From: Solen grandis
Lineage: Eukaryota; Mollusca; Bivalvia; Adapedonta; Solenidae
Assembly: GCA_021229015.1 (NCBI GenBank)
Contig: CM037783.1
Span: 25,486,052-25,550,051, forward strand
Direction: 5' to 3'
DNA length: 64,000 nt
A program made the translations under genes and the position numbers. The notes beneath the pieces are model-generated. The model did no database searches and was not told where the DNA came from. It saw only the letters and a program-made list of their open reading frames with translations. Of this stretch, positions 39,648 to 51,599 are shown piece by piece. Position 1 is the stretch's first letter. Every line of letters begins with the position of its first letter.

Positions 39648-42600
39648 CTGGAGATAGAAAAGTACAGCACTGTCATTGACTGGTTAACACACCATCAATC
39701 TTAAGAATCCATTCCTTATACCACAGGAACTTGACATCATGTAACAGTTACAGAACTATTTTCCAAAATAATATTTTACATTTTCAACAGAATTTCAGTG
39801 ATTGGGGTAAGGTATCTGACACACACTTATGGATATTCATAAAGTTCTGTCTGATTTCAAAGTAAAATACTCCTTAATACAGTCACTGAAGGATAGTTTG
39901 AAAGAACAATTTCAAATATGTTTTCATAAAAATATGAGTATCTATAACCTTGTTTTAGAACACTTCTGTTATATAATAAATAACACATAATTAAGAACAC
40001 AAGATACCAGTCTATTATCTATAGCAATCCCAGCTACTCACCCTCATGGCTGAATGTCCCATGCCTTTACGCTTCTTCAGGTAAGTGTCAATATCAGTCT
40101 GTGGAACAACAAACAAAAAATATCATAAACCATTCTTCATACATACATAACCAATGATTCACATTAGATGTTGTATCATAGCAGTGGGCGGCAATCAAAT
40201 AGATTTTAATGAATAAAAGGGAAACTGGTTTGATTTAAGTCATGCAGGGGGATTTTCACCTCCTAGCGGGAGATCGGGGAACAAGTTCTAATCCTGTGAG
40301 TTTTAATCTCCAACCAGGAGCTATGGCATGTATGTTAACCAGTCTACCTCCAATTTTCTTATATTATGTTTTTTGATATATCTATAAATCAACATGAACA
40401 ACTGTTTTCACCTTTATTTCAACATCAACATGTTATGCTTTTTCTTTCCTGCAGTTACATTTGTATGGTATGAAGGTGTGACAATAACCTTTCATAATAC
40501 AATGAAAGATTAAATCTGTGTTTTATTCTCTTACTTTTTCTCATATAATAACCCCCCCCACACACACACATTTACGCAATCTCTTACAGAGATACCAGTT
40601 TTACCTGTAGGTAATCTATCCTATATTAAAGCGATCATGGTCCACCAAGTTATTGTGGGAATTTTATAGTAAATGTAAGCCTTTATAAGACCTTGAGCAA
40701 AAGAGCCTATGATATCAAGCCAATAGATGCTTGCATCCAAACTTAAGTTTTTTAAGCATTTGAAGGACCATGATTATGATTTAACTGATGGATTACCTTA
40801 AAATGGAAAATAACAGACACACAAAATAAATAGAGTAGGGTAGTAGGTACATGTATTTGGAAACTTGAACAGTCACAGTTACAAGTGACTGAAAATTAAT
40901 GAGACTGACAATGTTTTCTTCAATATTTGCTTGAACAGAGCTGAATGAACAAAAAAAAAAAAAGAAGATTCCGAGAAGTTTTCACTTGAATGAAACCTCA
41001 CCAGTTTTTTCTCAGACTCCATGGCCTTCTTCTTATACATGTTGACCTCGTCCTTCAGTTTGGAGTCCTGGATGGGCGGCAATGGCGCACCTTTCACGTC
41101 TCCATTCTTGTCCCCCTTCTTCTCACCCTTATCTGTCTTTTCTTTTTTCTGCTATAATAATAATAATGATAATAATTATAAAAATAAATTCAACTAATTT
41201 ACTTTGCCCAAATGTATACCATTTAATAATGCTATTGTTTATTTGGCCATTTTCAATCATATTTACTGCATTAGAAAAGGTGCAGGCATTGATATGAAGA
41301 TATACAAGTCCATTAAAGTTTAAATTTGCTGGATGTACATAATATAAACTGTTAATAATATCTCCACAATAGACACATACATGTCAAAGAGAACAGAACT
41401 CTATAAAGTATTAAATGTCTCATAAAATAACAACATGTCATGCACATGTATGCATCATTGTGATAATTTGCTTAGAATTTTGTTTCAGTTCACTCCAAAA
41501 GTGTGCAAGATGTTCATGCCATAACTACCCTACAGTTATTTAAATGTATATCTAAAGGCATATAACTCTGTTCTACCTTTTTGTAATAAAAATGTGTACA
41601 TTTGTACCAAGGTTTATATCAATTTTATCTCAAAACTGTAGAAGGAGTTCACTTAACCCTTTCCCTCATAGAAGAAACCACGAAAAGACCTATGCGAACA
41701 GCATAAAACCAGATCAGCCTGCGAGTAACTCGCAGGCTGATCAGGTTTTATGCTGTTTTCACTGCTCCTCAGTGGTCTGGAAATGAGGATTTTGTAATTA
41801 AATTTGGTAAGGTTTAACTGGTTTTCTGCAGATCAGGCTTTATGTGGTACCTATTGAGTGCGTCAAAATGAGTCTATATGAGGGAAAGGGTTAAATCTCT
41901 TTTTAAAAAAGATTGCCCTATATTCCCACTGACTGTATGTATATTTATGTAATATTCCCTTAAAAACTTTGCTACTTTCATTGACCAAATTAAGATTCTG
42001 GATGCAAAAGCCTTGATCTTTATATTCCTAAAATATTTAATAGAATTGGCAGCAAGCCCGTCTACATAAAATCACAAACATGAAAATGCCCGGAGAGCAT
42101 TTGATCAATTTGGGTGTGCAGACGTGCTAATTTCAACCACTGTTTTGCCTTAATATAAACCCTAGATATTCATTTAACACATAATTATGCAGCTATTGCA
42201 AATCTTAACCACTGTTGCATGAGTAAAATATACTAGACTTAGAAGTACTCCGACTAAAGTTTTGTCTATGGTATTTGTTGTATTCAAAATAACAGATTTT
42301 TGATTTTTGGTTTTCTATAGCTTTCCACGAAAATTGGTTTCACAGAGTTGATTATACGTCAAAATTATTCAAGCAGACAACAGATTGAGCCAATGCACAT
42401 TTTGATATTTACTGGGCATATGTTTTGGAAAATATATCTTCTCTACAAGTTTGAAATCGGAGTACTTACAAGTTTCGTTACGTATACCAACATGGAATGG
42501 GTACTTACCCCTGGGGCGGGTGTTTTTGTCCGGCTGCCACCACCCTTCCCTTTCTGTCTGCCCCACACCTCAATGTAGAGGGACTCATTGTTCAGGTACT

Positions 42601-45600
42601 TGAGGAACTCCGGGGTGCAGGACTTGAACGTGATCTTCTTCTCGTGATGGAAGTCTGGGTTGATGGTGCCACCGATCTCCTCTGTCTGGCTGTACTCCTT
42701 GTCCAGGTAGAACTTGTACTTACAGAAACTCTGTAATATCACAACATGGCAAAATTAATAGAAATACTTCAGAAGCAACAAGAAATACCACTGGAAGTGA
42801 TTTATAAACCTCACACAGTGCTTTGAAACAGAAGATTTGGCCTTTATTTAATTGAGATAAAAATGTGTTCCCAAAATGATCTAAATCTATTGAGCCTATG
42901 ATAAGTAATCAATTGAACAAGTTATTTTTGGCAAATTCTATGTTGAAAAGGGGCCATAACTGTACATTTTAGATTTTGCCAAAGTCAAACTTGGCCTTTA
43001 TTTTATGGAGACAGGTGTAATTATCTAAATCTGTCAACCTGTTAATGAGAATTGGTCTAACAAAGCCAACAGACCAACCATTTAAAAAAAAAAGTGGAAT
43101 TTTATTATTATATAAACCTTTTACCTCACAAATATTCTGGTATAAATTTGTGACTGGATGAATTTTAACTGACTTGACTTTAAACGGTTTACAAAAACAA
43201 TGGATTTTTCTTAACCATTCAGACTGTGTAGTATCTGAGCTACAGTATTAGCAAACAGAGGAAACCCTGATCAGACAACTCTTTCTAGGAACAGTCTTAT
43301 CTTAGAATGTTCTGTTTTCCAAGGCGTTTAACACATCTATAGGAGGTAAGGGTTAAACAGCCGAACCATTTTCACAAAATCATTTGACTGGTTATGTATA
43401 GATAATGTACCTACAAAGAAGCACATATAAAACACTTTTTTCATATTTGTTTGACCAAATGGACATTTCTAGTGTTTACTGACTTACAGGCTATGAAAGG
43501 CTTCACTTGGATAATGGGTAGGCAATGGTTGATCAGATTTACACAAAAAACAATGTCATATAGTTTTAATAATGATACTGTTTGTGGGAAGTTGACCTAG
43601 TTATGATTGGGGAAATGTGAGACTGATGCTTTTACTGCTAAAACTGTTGAAAAAAAAAATCCATTTCACCACACTGAAAGTATGTACATGTATTTTTATT
43701 TTAAGCCTTTACCACAAGATAGCTTTAAAGAAAATGACTCCTATGACCAGACAAGGGCACTTGGGTCCGTCGTCTTGTAGCGTACTTGACTGTGAGTCTG
43801 CAGGATGTGGGTTTGAACCCCATTAGTAGGCAAGACTATTTCATGACCTACCCAGGTGACAATTACTGTCCATCCAACAAACCACTGGGATGTATAAGCT
43901 GAAAGAACTTTTGTCCGAAATGACACAAAAAGAAAGAAGTTAAAATATTCTATAAAACCAAATCAGTCTGCAAGTAACCTGCAGATTGCACAGATTTTAC
44001 ACTGTTTTTTATATAAGAACTCTTGATATAAGACAGTTATAATGAGTTATAATGAAAAAAATTCATTCAGGCATAAGACTTCAGACTTAAACTGGTTTCA
44101 ATCTGAAAGGTTTTATGATGGTTTCAATTGAGTAAACAGCTTATCTTAGTGGTTAAGGAATCATGGGAGATAACAGGGGGGACAACTCTACCTACCTTGT
44201 CAATGTTAGCAGGGAGACCTCGGGCACTGTTAATCTGCAGCTTACAGAAGAATGGCGCGCCAATCTGGAAATATTTGTCAATTCACTGGAAATACTGTTG
44301 GTAAGATTGTGGAATCTTTTCGTTTTATCAGAAGTAATAAATTCTTGAATAATGATAGAGACATTGGTAGTTAACTTACAGCATGTCACATAATAACAGA
44401 AATGGTTACATCATGTGAAATTGTTCCATCTTCTATTTCAATATGCCCTTGAACTGAATAGTTTTGCAGTCAAGGTCATTATACTTCAGTAAGCTATCTA
44501 CAATATGTTTTAGAAATTTATTGAGAAAAGGTAAAACTGAAGTCAGTGGGGATCTTATACCATTTCTTTTGGATCATCTACAAATGCATCTTCGCTAACG
44601 GCCTCAAAATCCTTGGTGCAGGGGATAATCGCGACCTCCAGGTGACCTTGATCTTGACCTTTATAGTCTGTGATGGAGAGGTTCTCAGCCAAGTCAATGT
44701 TGTAGGCCAGTGACTGCAGTAGGACATGTGTGGTACCAATCAGCTTCTCAACATCAGCTGGTTCCCAGAATGGATCTTGGTCCTGAAATAGTATCAGCAT
44801 TTGGAAATAATCACAGAAATCAATCTATGAAGCTTACATTAAATTATAAATTACAGTGGCATATTAAAAGAAAACACATTTTTTTAACATGTATTACATC
44901 AGTTTAAATAATATCACTTAAATGTTGATTTTCATTTTTTTGACATGAAAAATCAAACTCGAACACTTGTTAAAAGGATAATGCACATGAATGATGAATG
45001 TACAAAGATAGACTAGTTTAAGCCAACATTATATTTGCAAGTGGAATGATACAATAGGAGTATAGGAATACACTAAATCATTCTGTTAAGAAAGCCCAAT
45101 AAGCTAGAAAGTGCCTCAGGTAAGGCAGGATCCCTAGGGGCGTGGAGAATACCTGAGGTTTGTCCCAGTCTTGGTCACCTTCAACATAGTTCTGGTACAT
45201 CTCCTGCATAATGAACTTCCTGTTGATGAACTTCTTCCTGTCCCACAGCCAGTCGTTGTTGCTGCCATCCATTGCCAGCATCTTCACCATCACCTGGTTA
45301 CCATGGTAATATACGCACATGAATAAACATGTAATTACTAATATTGCTATAAACCTGCATTTTAAGTATGAATCTGATGTTATAAAAAAACATATTGGTA
45401 ATTTGCTTTTGAGATAAATTGTTTTATGTAAAAGTTTAGTGATTTCCAACAGACTAATGGATCAATTTAACTTAGTAAATTTTTGGTTTGCTAAGCATGT
45501 TCTGGATTTGACAAAAACAAAGGAGCCAAAATAAACTGTTAACAAGCCGACTAATTCTCAGCCTGCTGTGTTCTTAATCATATTTCAGTATGAACACTGA

Positions 45601-45785
45601 TTCCAAGTTCAACCAGGTACACAAAGTTAACTAACCTCTGTCTTCCCATTTGTCATTCCCCGAGCCTGCGGGGAGACCAGTGTTATCTCAAACTTAACTC
45701 CCTTTGTTCAGCTCTTCAGCCATGGCATTAGCCTCCGCAACCATGGGCAACATCTCAACCAGGTCTTCCTGCAGCAGCAGGTCAT
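39528..45785 (-). CDS. KIF28: Kinesin-3 family motor, KIF28-like, C-terminal exons
   Basis: Eight exons on the minus strand in transcript order: 45785-45636, 45293-45153, 44782-44561, 44264-44196, 42730-42509, 41151-41002, 40098-40042, 39647-39528. Phases are consistent and join to about 340 residues of tail. Diagnostic pieces: KTEVMVKMLAMDG, DQDPFWEPADVEKLIGTTHV, LLQSLAYNIDLAENLSITDY, APFFCKLQINSARGLPANID, SFCKYKFYLDKEYS and LNNESLYIEVWGRQKG. The DPFWEP and ITDYKGQ segments are kinesin-3 hallmarks and the C2-like DUF3694 fold follows. The C-terminus has a Lys-rich linker, a short coiled coil and ends KACSIQ. Kinesin-3 proteins carry vesicles toward microtubule plus ends. Motor, FHA and upstream exons are absent from the window. 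One frameshift lies in exon 45785-45636. KIF28 rather than KIF1/13/16 rests on the tail similarity and lack of a PH domain. Confidence 0.8.
40042..40098 (-). CDS. KIF28: Kinesin exon, short
   Basis: Acceptor ttccacag|actgat, donor ATGAGG|gtgagt. 19 codons: TDIDTYLKKRKGMGHSAMR, continuing the coiled coil. Confidence 0.75.
41002..41151 (-). CDS. KIF28: Kinesin exon, Lys-rich linker and coiled coil
   Basis: Acceptor attatag|cagaaa (or 3 bases later), donor AAACTG|gtgagg. QKKEKTDKGEKKGDKNGDVK then KDEVNMYKKKAMESEKKL. Confidence 0.75.
41657..41890. mobile_element. TTAA palindromic MITE in kinesin intron
   Basis: TTAA at 41653-41656 and 41891-41894. Inverted relative to 19415. Confidence 0.85.
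42509..42730 (-). CDS. KIF28: Kinesin exon, DUF3694/C2-like domain
   Basis: Acceptor atattacag|agtttc, donor GGG|gtaagt. SFCKYKFYLDKEYSQTEEIG, FHHEKKITFKSC, YIEVWGRQKGKGGG. Confidence 0.88.
42731..44195. repeat. Kinesin intron with dispersed repeats and SINE-like unit
   Basis: 43120-43355 is a reverse copy of the GCAAACAGAG family. 43750-43925 is a plus-strand tRNA-like SINE: GTCGTCTTGTAGCGTACTTG, then GTGGGTTTGAACCCC (B box), ending near GGGATGTATAAGCTGAAAGA. Confidence 0.5.
44196..44264 (-). CDS. KIF28: Kinesin exon, start of DUF3694/C2-like domain
   Basis: Acceptor tttccag|attggc, donor GACAAG|gtaggt. IGAPFFCKLQINSARGLPAN. Confidence 0.85.
44561..44782 (-). CDS. KIF28: Kinesin exon with DPFWEP motif
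   Basis: Acceptor tatttcag|gaccaa, donor GAAATG|gtataa. DQDPFWEPADVEKLIGTTHV and IDLAENLSITDYKGQDQGHL: the most diagnostic kinesin-3 exon here. Confidence 0.9.
45153..45293 (-). CDS. KIF28: Kinesin exon
   Basis: Acceptor aaccag|gtgatg, donor CCTCAG|gtattc. VMVKMLAMDGSNNDWLWDRK, then KFIMQEMYQNYVEGD. Confidence 0.85.
45636..45785 (-). pseudogene. KIF28: Kinesin exon with one-base frameshift
   Basis: Acceptor ggttgcag|atgacc, donor ACAGAG|gttagt. First half reads DDLLLQEDLVEMLPMVAEAN; second half reads KFEITLVSPQARGMTNGKTE in another frame. Between them AACAAAGGGAGTTAAG creates an in-frame TAA; dropping one base from the AAAGGG run restores an uninterrupted kinesin-3 reading that matches the next exon in phase. 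A sequencing indel in a homopolymer is the simplest explanation. Confidence 0.75.
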
Positions 45786-45964
45786 CTGCAACCATTGCAA
45801 CACAGGGTCACATGGGGTCAAACAACTCAGATAGACCAACCTTTACTAAATATAACATATATGTATTTCAATTTCACACAGAGTGAAGACTTCTGACATG
45901 GCTGACTTCATGATTTTGGAAGAATATCCTACAGTAAAATGACAGAAGTATTATGAATAAGATT

Positions 45965-46865
45965 AAAAGATTTTGCAGTCTGATCATGGTCTACACTGTT
46001 CACTATTCAGTCAATAAATTTTCAGCAAGCATCTTAAACTAGAAATGTGTCCAAAGGATATATCCATAAAGTATCAAGTCTATAGTACAAATACTTTCAG
46101 AGTTACGTGTGCCACAAGCATAAAATTCCACATTTATTAAAAAAACAAAGGCCCATAACTCTGTCAACTTCAATGAGGGTTTGATGAAAGATTAGACTAT
46201 TTGACTTGACTATTTGAGTTTTCCGTCGCTTCGACAGTATTTCAGTCATTTAGCGACGCCCAGCTAATTGCAGGTCAAGGAAGACCCGAATGCACGGAGG
46301 CATCCGGATAGAACCAACGACTTACCACAAGCCAGCTGGAAGGCTTCCTCACATGAAAATCCGAATGACCCTGTCGGGATTCGAACCCACGCGGTGAGGG
46401 GCTGAGTGAGTGCTAAAGTCAGCGACTTTACTCTCTCGGCCACGGAGGCCCCTCGATGAAAATACACAGGTGTGCAAGTTCATCTGCTGAATAATATATC
46501 CATGAGGTATCAAGTTTGTAGTACAAATATTTTCAGAGTTACTTGAGTCACAAGCATAAAATTCCATATTTTTCAAAAACAAAGGCCTATAACTCTGTCA
46601 AATTTAACGACGTTTCGATGAAAATACCCATAATATATCCATGAAGTATCAAGTCTGCAGTACAAATACTTTCGGGGTTATGCGTGTCACAAAGTTTCGG
46701 GACGTACATACGTATGTATGTATGAACGTACGGACAAAGGCAAATCTATATGCCCCCTCCCCCCCCTATTTTTGGTGGGGGCATAAAATCAACTAATGGT
46801 ACAGTCCAAAATGAAGAAAGGACAAGACCAATTAAGATATTTAGCATGGTACTACGGGTTAATAT
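45965..46865. repeat. Three-level repeat nest upstream of kinesin exon
   Basis: Outer: the dispersed repeat also at 34474 (TCAGTCAATAAATTTTCAGC ... AATGGTACAGTCCAAAATG). It is split by a tandem-unit element (about 46035-46790; three units with AGTATCAAGTCT and AAAGGCC-ATAACTCTGTCAA; ends GGTGGGGGCATAAAA), and that is split by the SINE at 46190-46455. Confidence 0.65.
46190..46455 (-). mobile_element. tRNA-derived SINE (Leu/Ser-like head)
   Basis: Reverse complement begins GGGGCCTCCGTGGCCGAGAG (A box), has GTGGGTTCGAATCCC (B box), and ends CTAAATGACTGAAATACTGT. Flanked by GATGAAA on both sides, a target duplication. The A-box spacing and 3' tail show it is a SINE, not a working tRNA gene. Confidence 0.8.
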
Positions 46866-47562
46866 ACCATTGTAAAAAACTCTTTCTTTTTAAAACAGTG
46901 CTTCTGATTATGACCACAACCAATAACAAACAATACAGTAATGATGATAAGAGTTTATCACATATCTGAAATTGACTGTATACATCTGATTTTGAGATTT
47001 CCATATATTTACTGTATTAGATCTAAATTATTTATAAATCTAATGGGTTTAGATTTTGCAAATATTATCATTTGTTTGTTCTTGAAAAAATACTTTTATA
47101 ACAATTCCTTTCCACTTTGAAATTACGATGGTTAACAAATCTGCACCATATAAATATATAGATGTAACTGCAATAAGAGTCATCCCTTGAAAACTAGCCT
47201 CTATAGAAACTAGTCTTTTACGTTCTGCTAAAACAACAGAAGAGAGTATCAGAACAATATTAAAATGTTTGAATATTTTAAGAGATAAAAGATGGTTCAA
47301 CATGAAATAGTAAATAAATTAAGATTCGCTGAAAAAATAATTAGAAGATATTATTATAGATAAACAATTTAGTTATGCAATGTATACAAATAAAATACAT
47401 TCATCATCTCTAGCATTTCATTCACAAATACAGGTACATGTACACTGTTGGGGTAAAATACATTTATCACTAAACAACAACAAAAACACACATAAAACAT
47501 TTCACAGAAAACAAAACCAAGGGTCTTATAATATTTCATCTAATGTACTACATCCATCCATA

Positions 47563-48513
47563 TGAAGGGTGATTGATAAATTCGTGGAATAGCTTAATCA
47601 CTGAAAGCATAAGTAGAAAATGAAAAAACAAAAAACATCACGTGATACGTTTACTCATGACTAACATAGAGCTCAAATATTATTTAGATACATTGAACAA
47701 TAAAGTTTACAAGAAACATTGAACAACAGTACTATACAGTACTTGAAGCATGCTGACCCGACAAAATTGTGTCACACTGACGTTTCCTAACTGTCAAAGT
47801 CTAGTGTCCATTTAACTTTCTCGACCATGCAGTCACTTTTGACATATTTAGCTCGCATGTAAGAATATGTTGCACTGTGTAATATGAGAGAGATATAGTT
47901 GCTCTGCAATACCTTACACTGAAACCGTCTGTCATTATCTAACAGTTCCTTCACTAATGCTACGTTTTCAATAGTGACTGTTGATCGATGTTGGCTGACC
48001 AGGTTTTCATCATCAAACACTGAGGTTCTACCATCCCAAAACAGCTTGTGCCATTTGAAGACAAATGTTTTTCATCAGGTAGTTCATGCATATGAATATT
48101 TAATTTGTTTTTCTACCATTGAGAGTTTGAGTCTAACACAAAAATTTGACAATCGCACGCAACTCAATGTCATCTGCTGACGCCATTCGCCATTTTGAAG
48201 CTATAGCCATATAACGCTGCGCTGCGAAATGACGTCAAAATGTCAGTTACGTTCGCAACAAGTTTGCGTTAAATTTGACAGATAACTAGTATGTTTAATG
48301 AATACAAATTATGTGAAAAACAGCATACCTCAAGTCACAAAACAGTGATTGCTATGGATACCATTTATTCTTCTTAAGAATTTAAATATCTATTCACCTA
48401 CCTGATAATGAAGAGTAAATAAGTTGTTTTACTAGTATATAAGTTTTCATGTGGTTTGATGAAGAAATAAATTCTTGATGGGAGAATTCCACGAATTTAT
48501 CAATTAGCCCTCA
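47563..48513 (-). mobile_element. Degenerate mariner-like element
   Basis: TIRs TGAAGGGTGATTGATAAATT (47563) and, as reverse complement, TGAGGGCTAATTGATAAATT (from 48513), each next to TA (47561-47562, 48514-48515). 951 bp, with a broken transposase on the minus strand, shorter than an intact element of about 1.3 kb. Confidence 0.85.
47787..48186 (-). pseudogene. Mariner transposase, N-terminal remnant
   Basis: Begins near 48186 with ASADDIELRAIVKFL, then stops and frame changes; resumes with FKWHKLFWDGRTSVFDDE and VTIENVALVKELLDNDRR, the usual mariner helix-turn-helix region. The catalytic DDD/DDE domain is missing. Non-functional. Confidence 0.7.
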
Positions 48514-48515
48514 TA

Positions 48516-49009
48516 TACATTAAATCCCACTGAAATGAAACTTTTATGTTATAAAAAGCCACGTCCTCTCTAAGAGAGTCTATCCCAATTGATTACATAT
48601 GATTATGTTCCAAAAGAGTTTTCTCCCTTGTAAAACAGCAATACAAAGTTACCTTCCATGTAAATAAGCACTACAGTTCCCAACATGTTGATTAACCTTT
48701 CAACACCGAGATAAGCATAGACAACTTAGAAGCAAATCTCAATCTGTTTTGGTTCAGCATCACACTTGTTTTGATGTGGAAAAGCATCAGCATGCAAGTT
48801 TCCCATTAGCTTATCTGGTTTTATATTGGCTCTGTAGGTCTTTTTCCTGACAGCTTTTGTGTAGTATAAGGTAAATTCTGTGCTTTCAAGGGTCAGGAAA
48901 GCATATCTGATTGGGAGTGAAATCTAAAGGTGAAACTTTTTTTTTTGCAAATACGATACATAATGCCAAAAAAACATGTGTTTGTTTTCTTAAGATTAAG
49001 TGACCCACT
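48516..49009. other. Intergenic, no feature
   Basis: No gene or complete repeat seen. Confidence 0.5.
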
Positions 49010-49745
49010 GAGACAATGCTATCCAGTCACATTATCCTGACACAGGGCACACCAGTCCTGGATCTATTCTTATATGCTGATAGACAAGCAAGAGAGATAT
49101 GCCAGTACCATTTTAAACAAGAGTTGTCGGACGACACATATGCCTCCCCAACCCTTGCGCTCCCTCTACTCCCATCAAGATCACTGTGACCTTGACCTCT
49201 GACCAAGTGACCCCCAAAATCAATAGGGGTCATCTACTAGTCATGACCAATCACCTTATGAAGTTTGAGTGATGTGGGCCCAAGTGTTCTCCAGTTATTG
49301 ATCGGAAACAATTTTCAAATTCAAGAAGACTGTGACCTTGACCTTTGACCAAGTGACCCTAGAATCAATAGGGGTCATCTACTAGTCATGACCAATAACC
49401 CTATGAAGTTTGAGAAATGTGGGCCCAAGTGTTCTCCAAGTTATTTTTATAGACGTGACCTGACCTTTACCAAGGCCCAAAATCAATAGGGGTCATCTAC
49501 TAGTCATGACCAATACCCTATGAAGTTTGAGAAATGTGGGCCCAAGTGTTCTCCAGTTATTGATCGGAAACGAAGTGGTATTCCAACGGACTGACCGACC
49601 GACCTACTGACCATCTGACTTTTGGAAAACAATATGCCTCCTCTTCTTCGAGGGGGCATAACAATATTGATATGTTGCATCCAGGGATTGAACCAACAGC
49701 CTCCAAGTTAAAGATGGTCTAACCAGTCAGGCAAAAAGACTGGTT
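49010..49745 (-). mobile_element. tRNA-type SINE split by a tandem-unit element
   Basis: SINE head at 49740-49665 (reverse complement ACTGGTTAGACCATCTTTAA, TTGGTTCAATCCCTGG) and body at 49115-49010 (ACTGGTGTGCCCTGTGTCAG, GATAATGTGACTGG), same family as 55769. Between them an unrelated repeat has inserted. Confidence 0.7.
49116..49662. repeat. Tandem-unit element with GGGGTCATCTACTAGTCATG
   Basis: Three units of roughly 135-150 bp with GACCTTGACC, AATAGGGGTCATCTACTAG and GTGGGCCCAAGTGTTCTCC; starts AACAAGAGTTGTCGGACGAC and ends CGAGGGGGCATAAC. No coding capacity; a 68-codon frame here is fortuitous. Confidence 0.7.
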
Positions 49746-51599
49746 AGTTGAAACAGTTCTACTGCATGTTCAGGTTTACAGTATAGTATCATACTGGGTT
49801 AAAATATTAAGTATGTATTATAAAATTGTGTTGAGATCATTAAATGTTATAAATCTTAAATCATTATGATTTGATAGCAATGCCAATTCTGCATGGTGGT
49901 GCTAATGCAAATATTTTTGCATACTTTTTTTCTGAGCTTGTTTTATATACCTATTCTTACAGATGATTACGGCTTTGAAACATACTTGATGATTAGATTC
50001 AGATCAAAATTTCTACATTGCAATAGCTTTAGTTTTTCAAAAAAGAATACAATCCACAATCCAAAATCATGACTTTAACTACAGAAATGAGATATACACA
50101 TTTACTAATGTTTAATATTAATGTATGATACCTGATGAAAAATCAAGATTCTGTGAATTTAAGTGACATTTAAAAGTGTACAAACACTACCATTGGACCA
50201 TGGTGCCCCTCCTTTCTTAATAGTTTTCTATTGCATATTTAGTTAGAAATCTAAGTTCAGTGAAACAAACACGATAGATGTGGTTTCCTTAACAGTGCAA
50301 ACATGTACTTCCTGGAAGAGAGGCAAAGTATAGCTCATAATCTTAAAACTGATTTTTCTGTAAGTTTGAGCATAGAGCTATTGCAAAAGTAAACGTGTGT
50401 CAAAACTGACATATTAGGCAGCAGGCATTAGCAGCAGCAGTAGCAAAGTTGACAGATTTCATTTTCTAAGGCTGAAAGGCACTTTTATTATTTTGGTCAA
50501 AAAAGAAATAAAAAAAAAAAATATATATGTTTGTTAATATTATGGCTGTATAATTATTTAAAATAATTCTGAGAAGTCTAGAAGTTTGAAGCAAAAGCTT
50601 GAAATTGATTTATAATTTAATGCAAATTATTTTTCAGCAAGAATGCATCTATAAAGGACCTCATAATGTTGCTTAAACAAAATTGATAAAGCAAACGAGG
50701 GAAAAATTATAATCGCACACAATCAGGCTGGTAAGAAGCAGGAATACATGTTCACACAATTAAACAAATTACACTTTTCCTAACAACACACAAACACTTA
50801 ATTTCTAGTCACAATACAGTAATCAAAAAATACCACAAAAGTGTTATCCTTGCTTATATTTATATTATGTGGTATTATGGTCTTTTTTATATATATATTC
50901 TTAAGATATATTACATGTTATTCTTCTAGCTGTATTTGGGTAGTGATTCAATTTTCGATTGAAGTTCCATATATTCTACAAGAAGACAAATCAAGCAGTT
51001 AGGGATAACATGCACACATATATTTCTGTAACAAACAAACAGACCCACTTACATTTGTTGTCACCATCTGTAGAGGGAGGCAAATTGCTATTTAATTTGT
51101 TACCACATGATCTTGCATACTGACTATGGGATCATATCATATTCAGAGTCATTTACAGTTAGGTAAACTTTGGAAATTATGAAATAAATAAACTGTTCCA
51201 GTCCACATTTTTACAGGTAAATTCAATTTAAGCTGTAACATTCACTGGAGGTAATGAATACGGTAACACCATTAACAGCATAGTTTGCAAAGTATGTTTC
51301 AATGTTGCACCCACTGAGATGTGACATGCATGATCTTGGTATAGCCCATTTTACAAATTAGAGTGGTATAATGATCAGAATACCCAATGGCTTAGCATGG
51401 ATGTCATTTGATCGTTGATAACGTATTGTAATGTGACCCTAAAATATATGTTATATATCTCCAGCCATGGGATAGAAGCCATGGCATACAGGCAGTTGAG
51501 GACCATATTTTTGGACAGCATAAACAATTTAAAAAAATCCATTGTCCAAATCAAGAGAATCAGTAGAACCAATGGATGCTTCCCAAATAAATGCTAAGT
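49746..51599. other. AT-rich intergenic stretch
   Basis: No gene recognised. Upstream kinesin exons would be expected on the minus strand here, but none with kinesin sequence was found. Confidence 0.5.

Noticed and set aside
46380..46455. tRNA-Leu/Ser-like sequence on the minus strand.
   Set aside because: A and B boxes are present but the acceptor stem does not close and a SINE body with a 3' tail and GATGAAA duplication follows.
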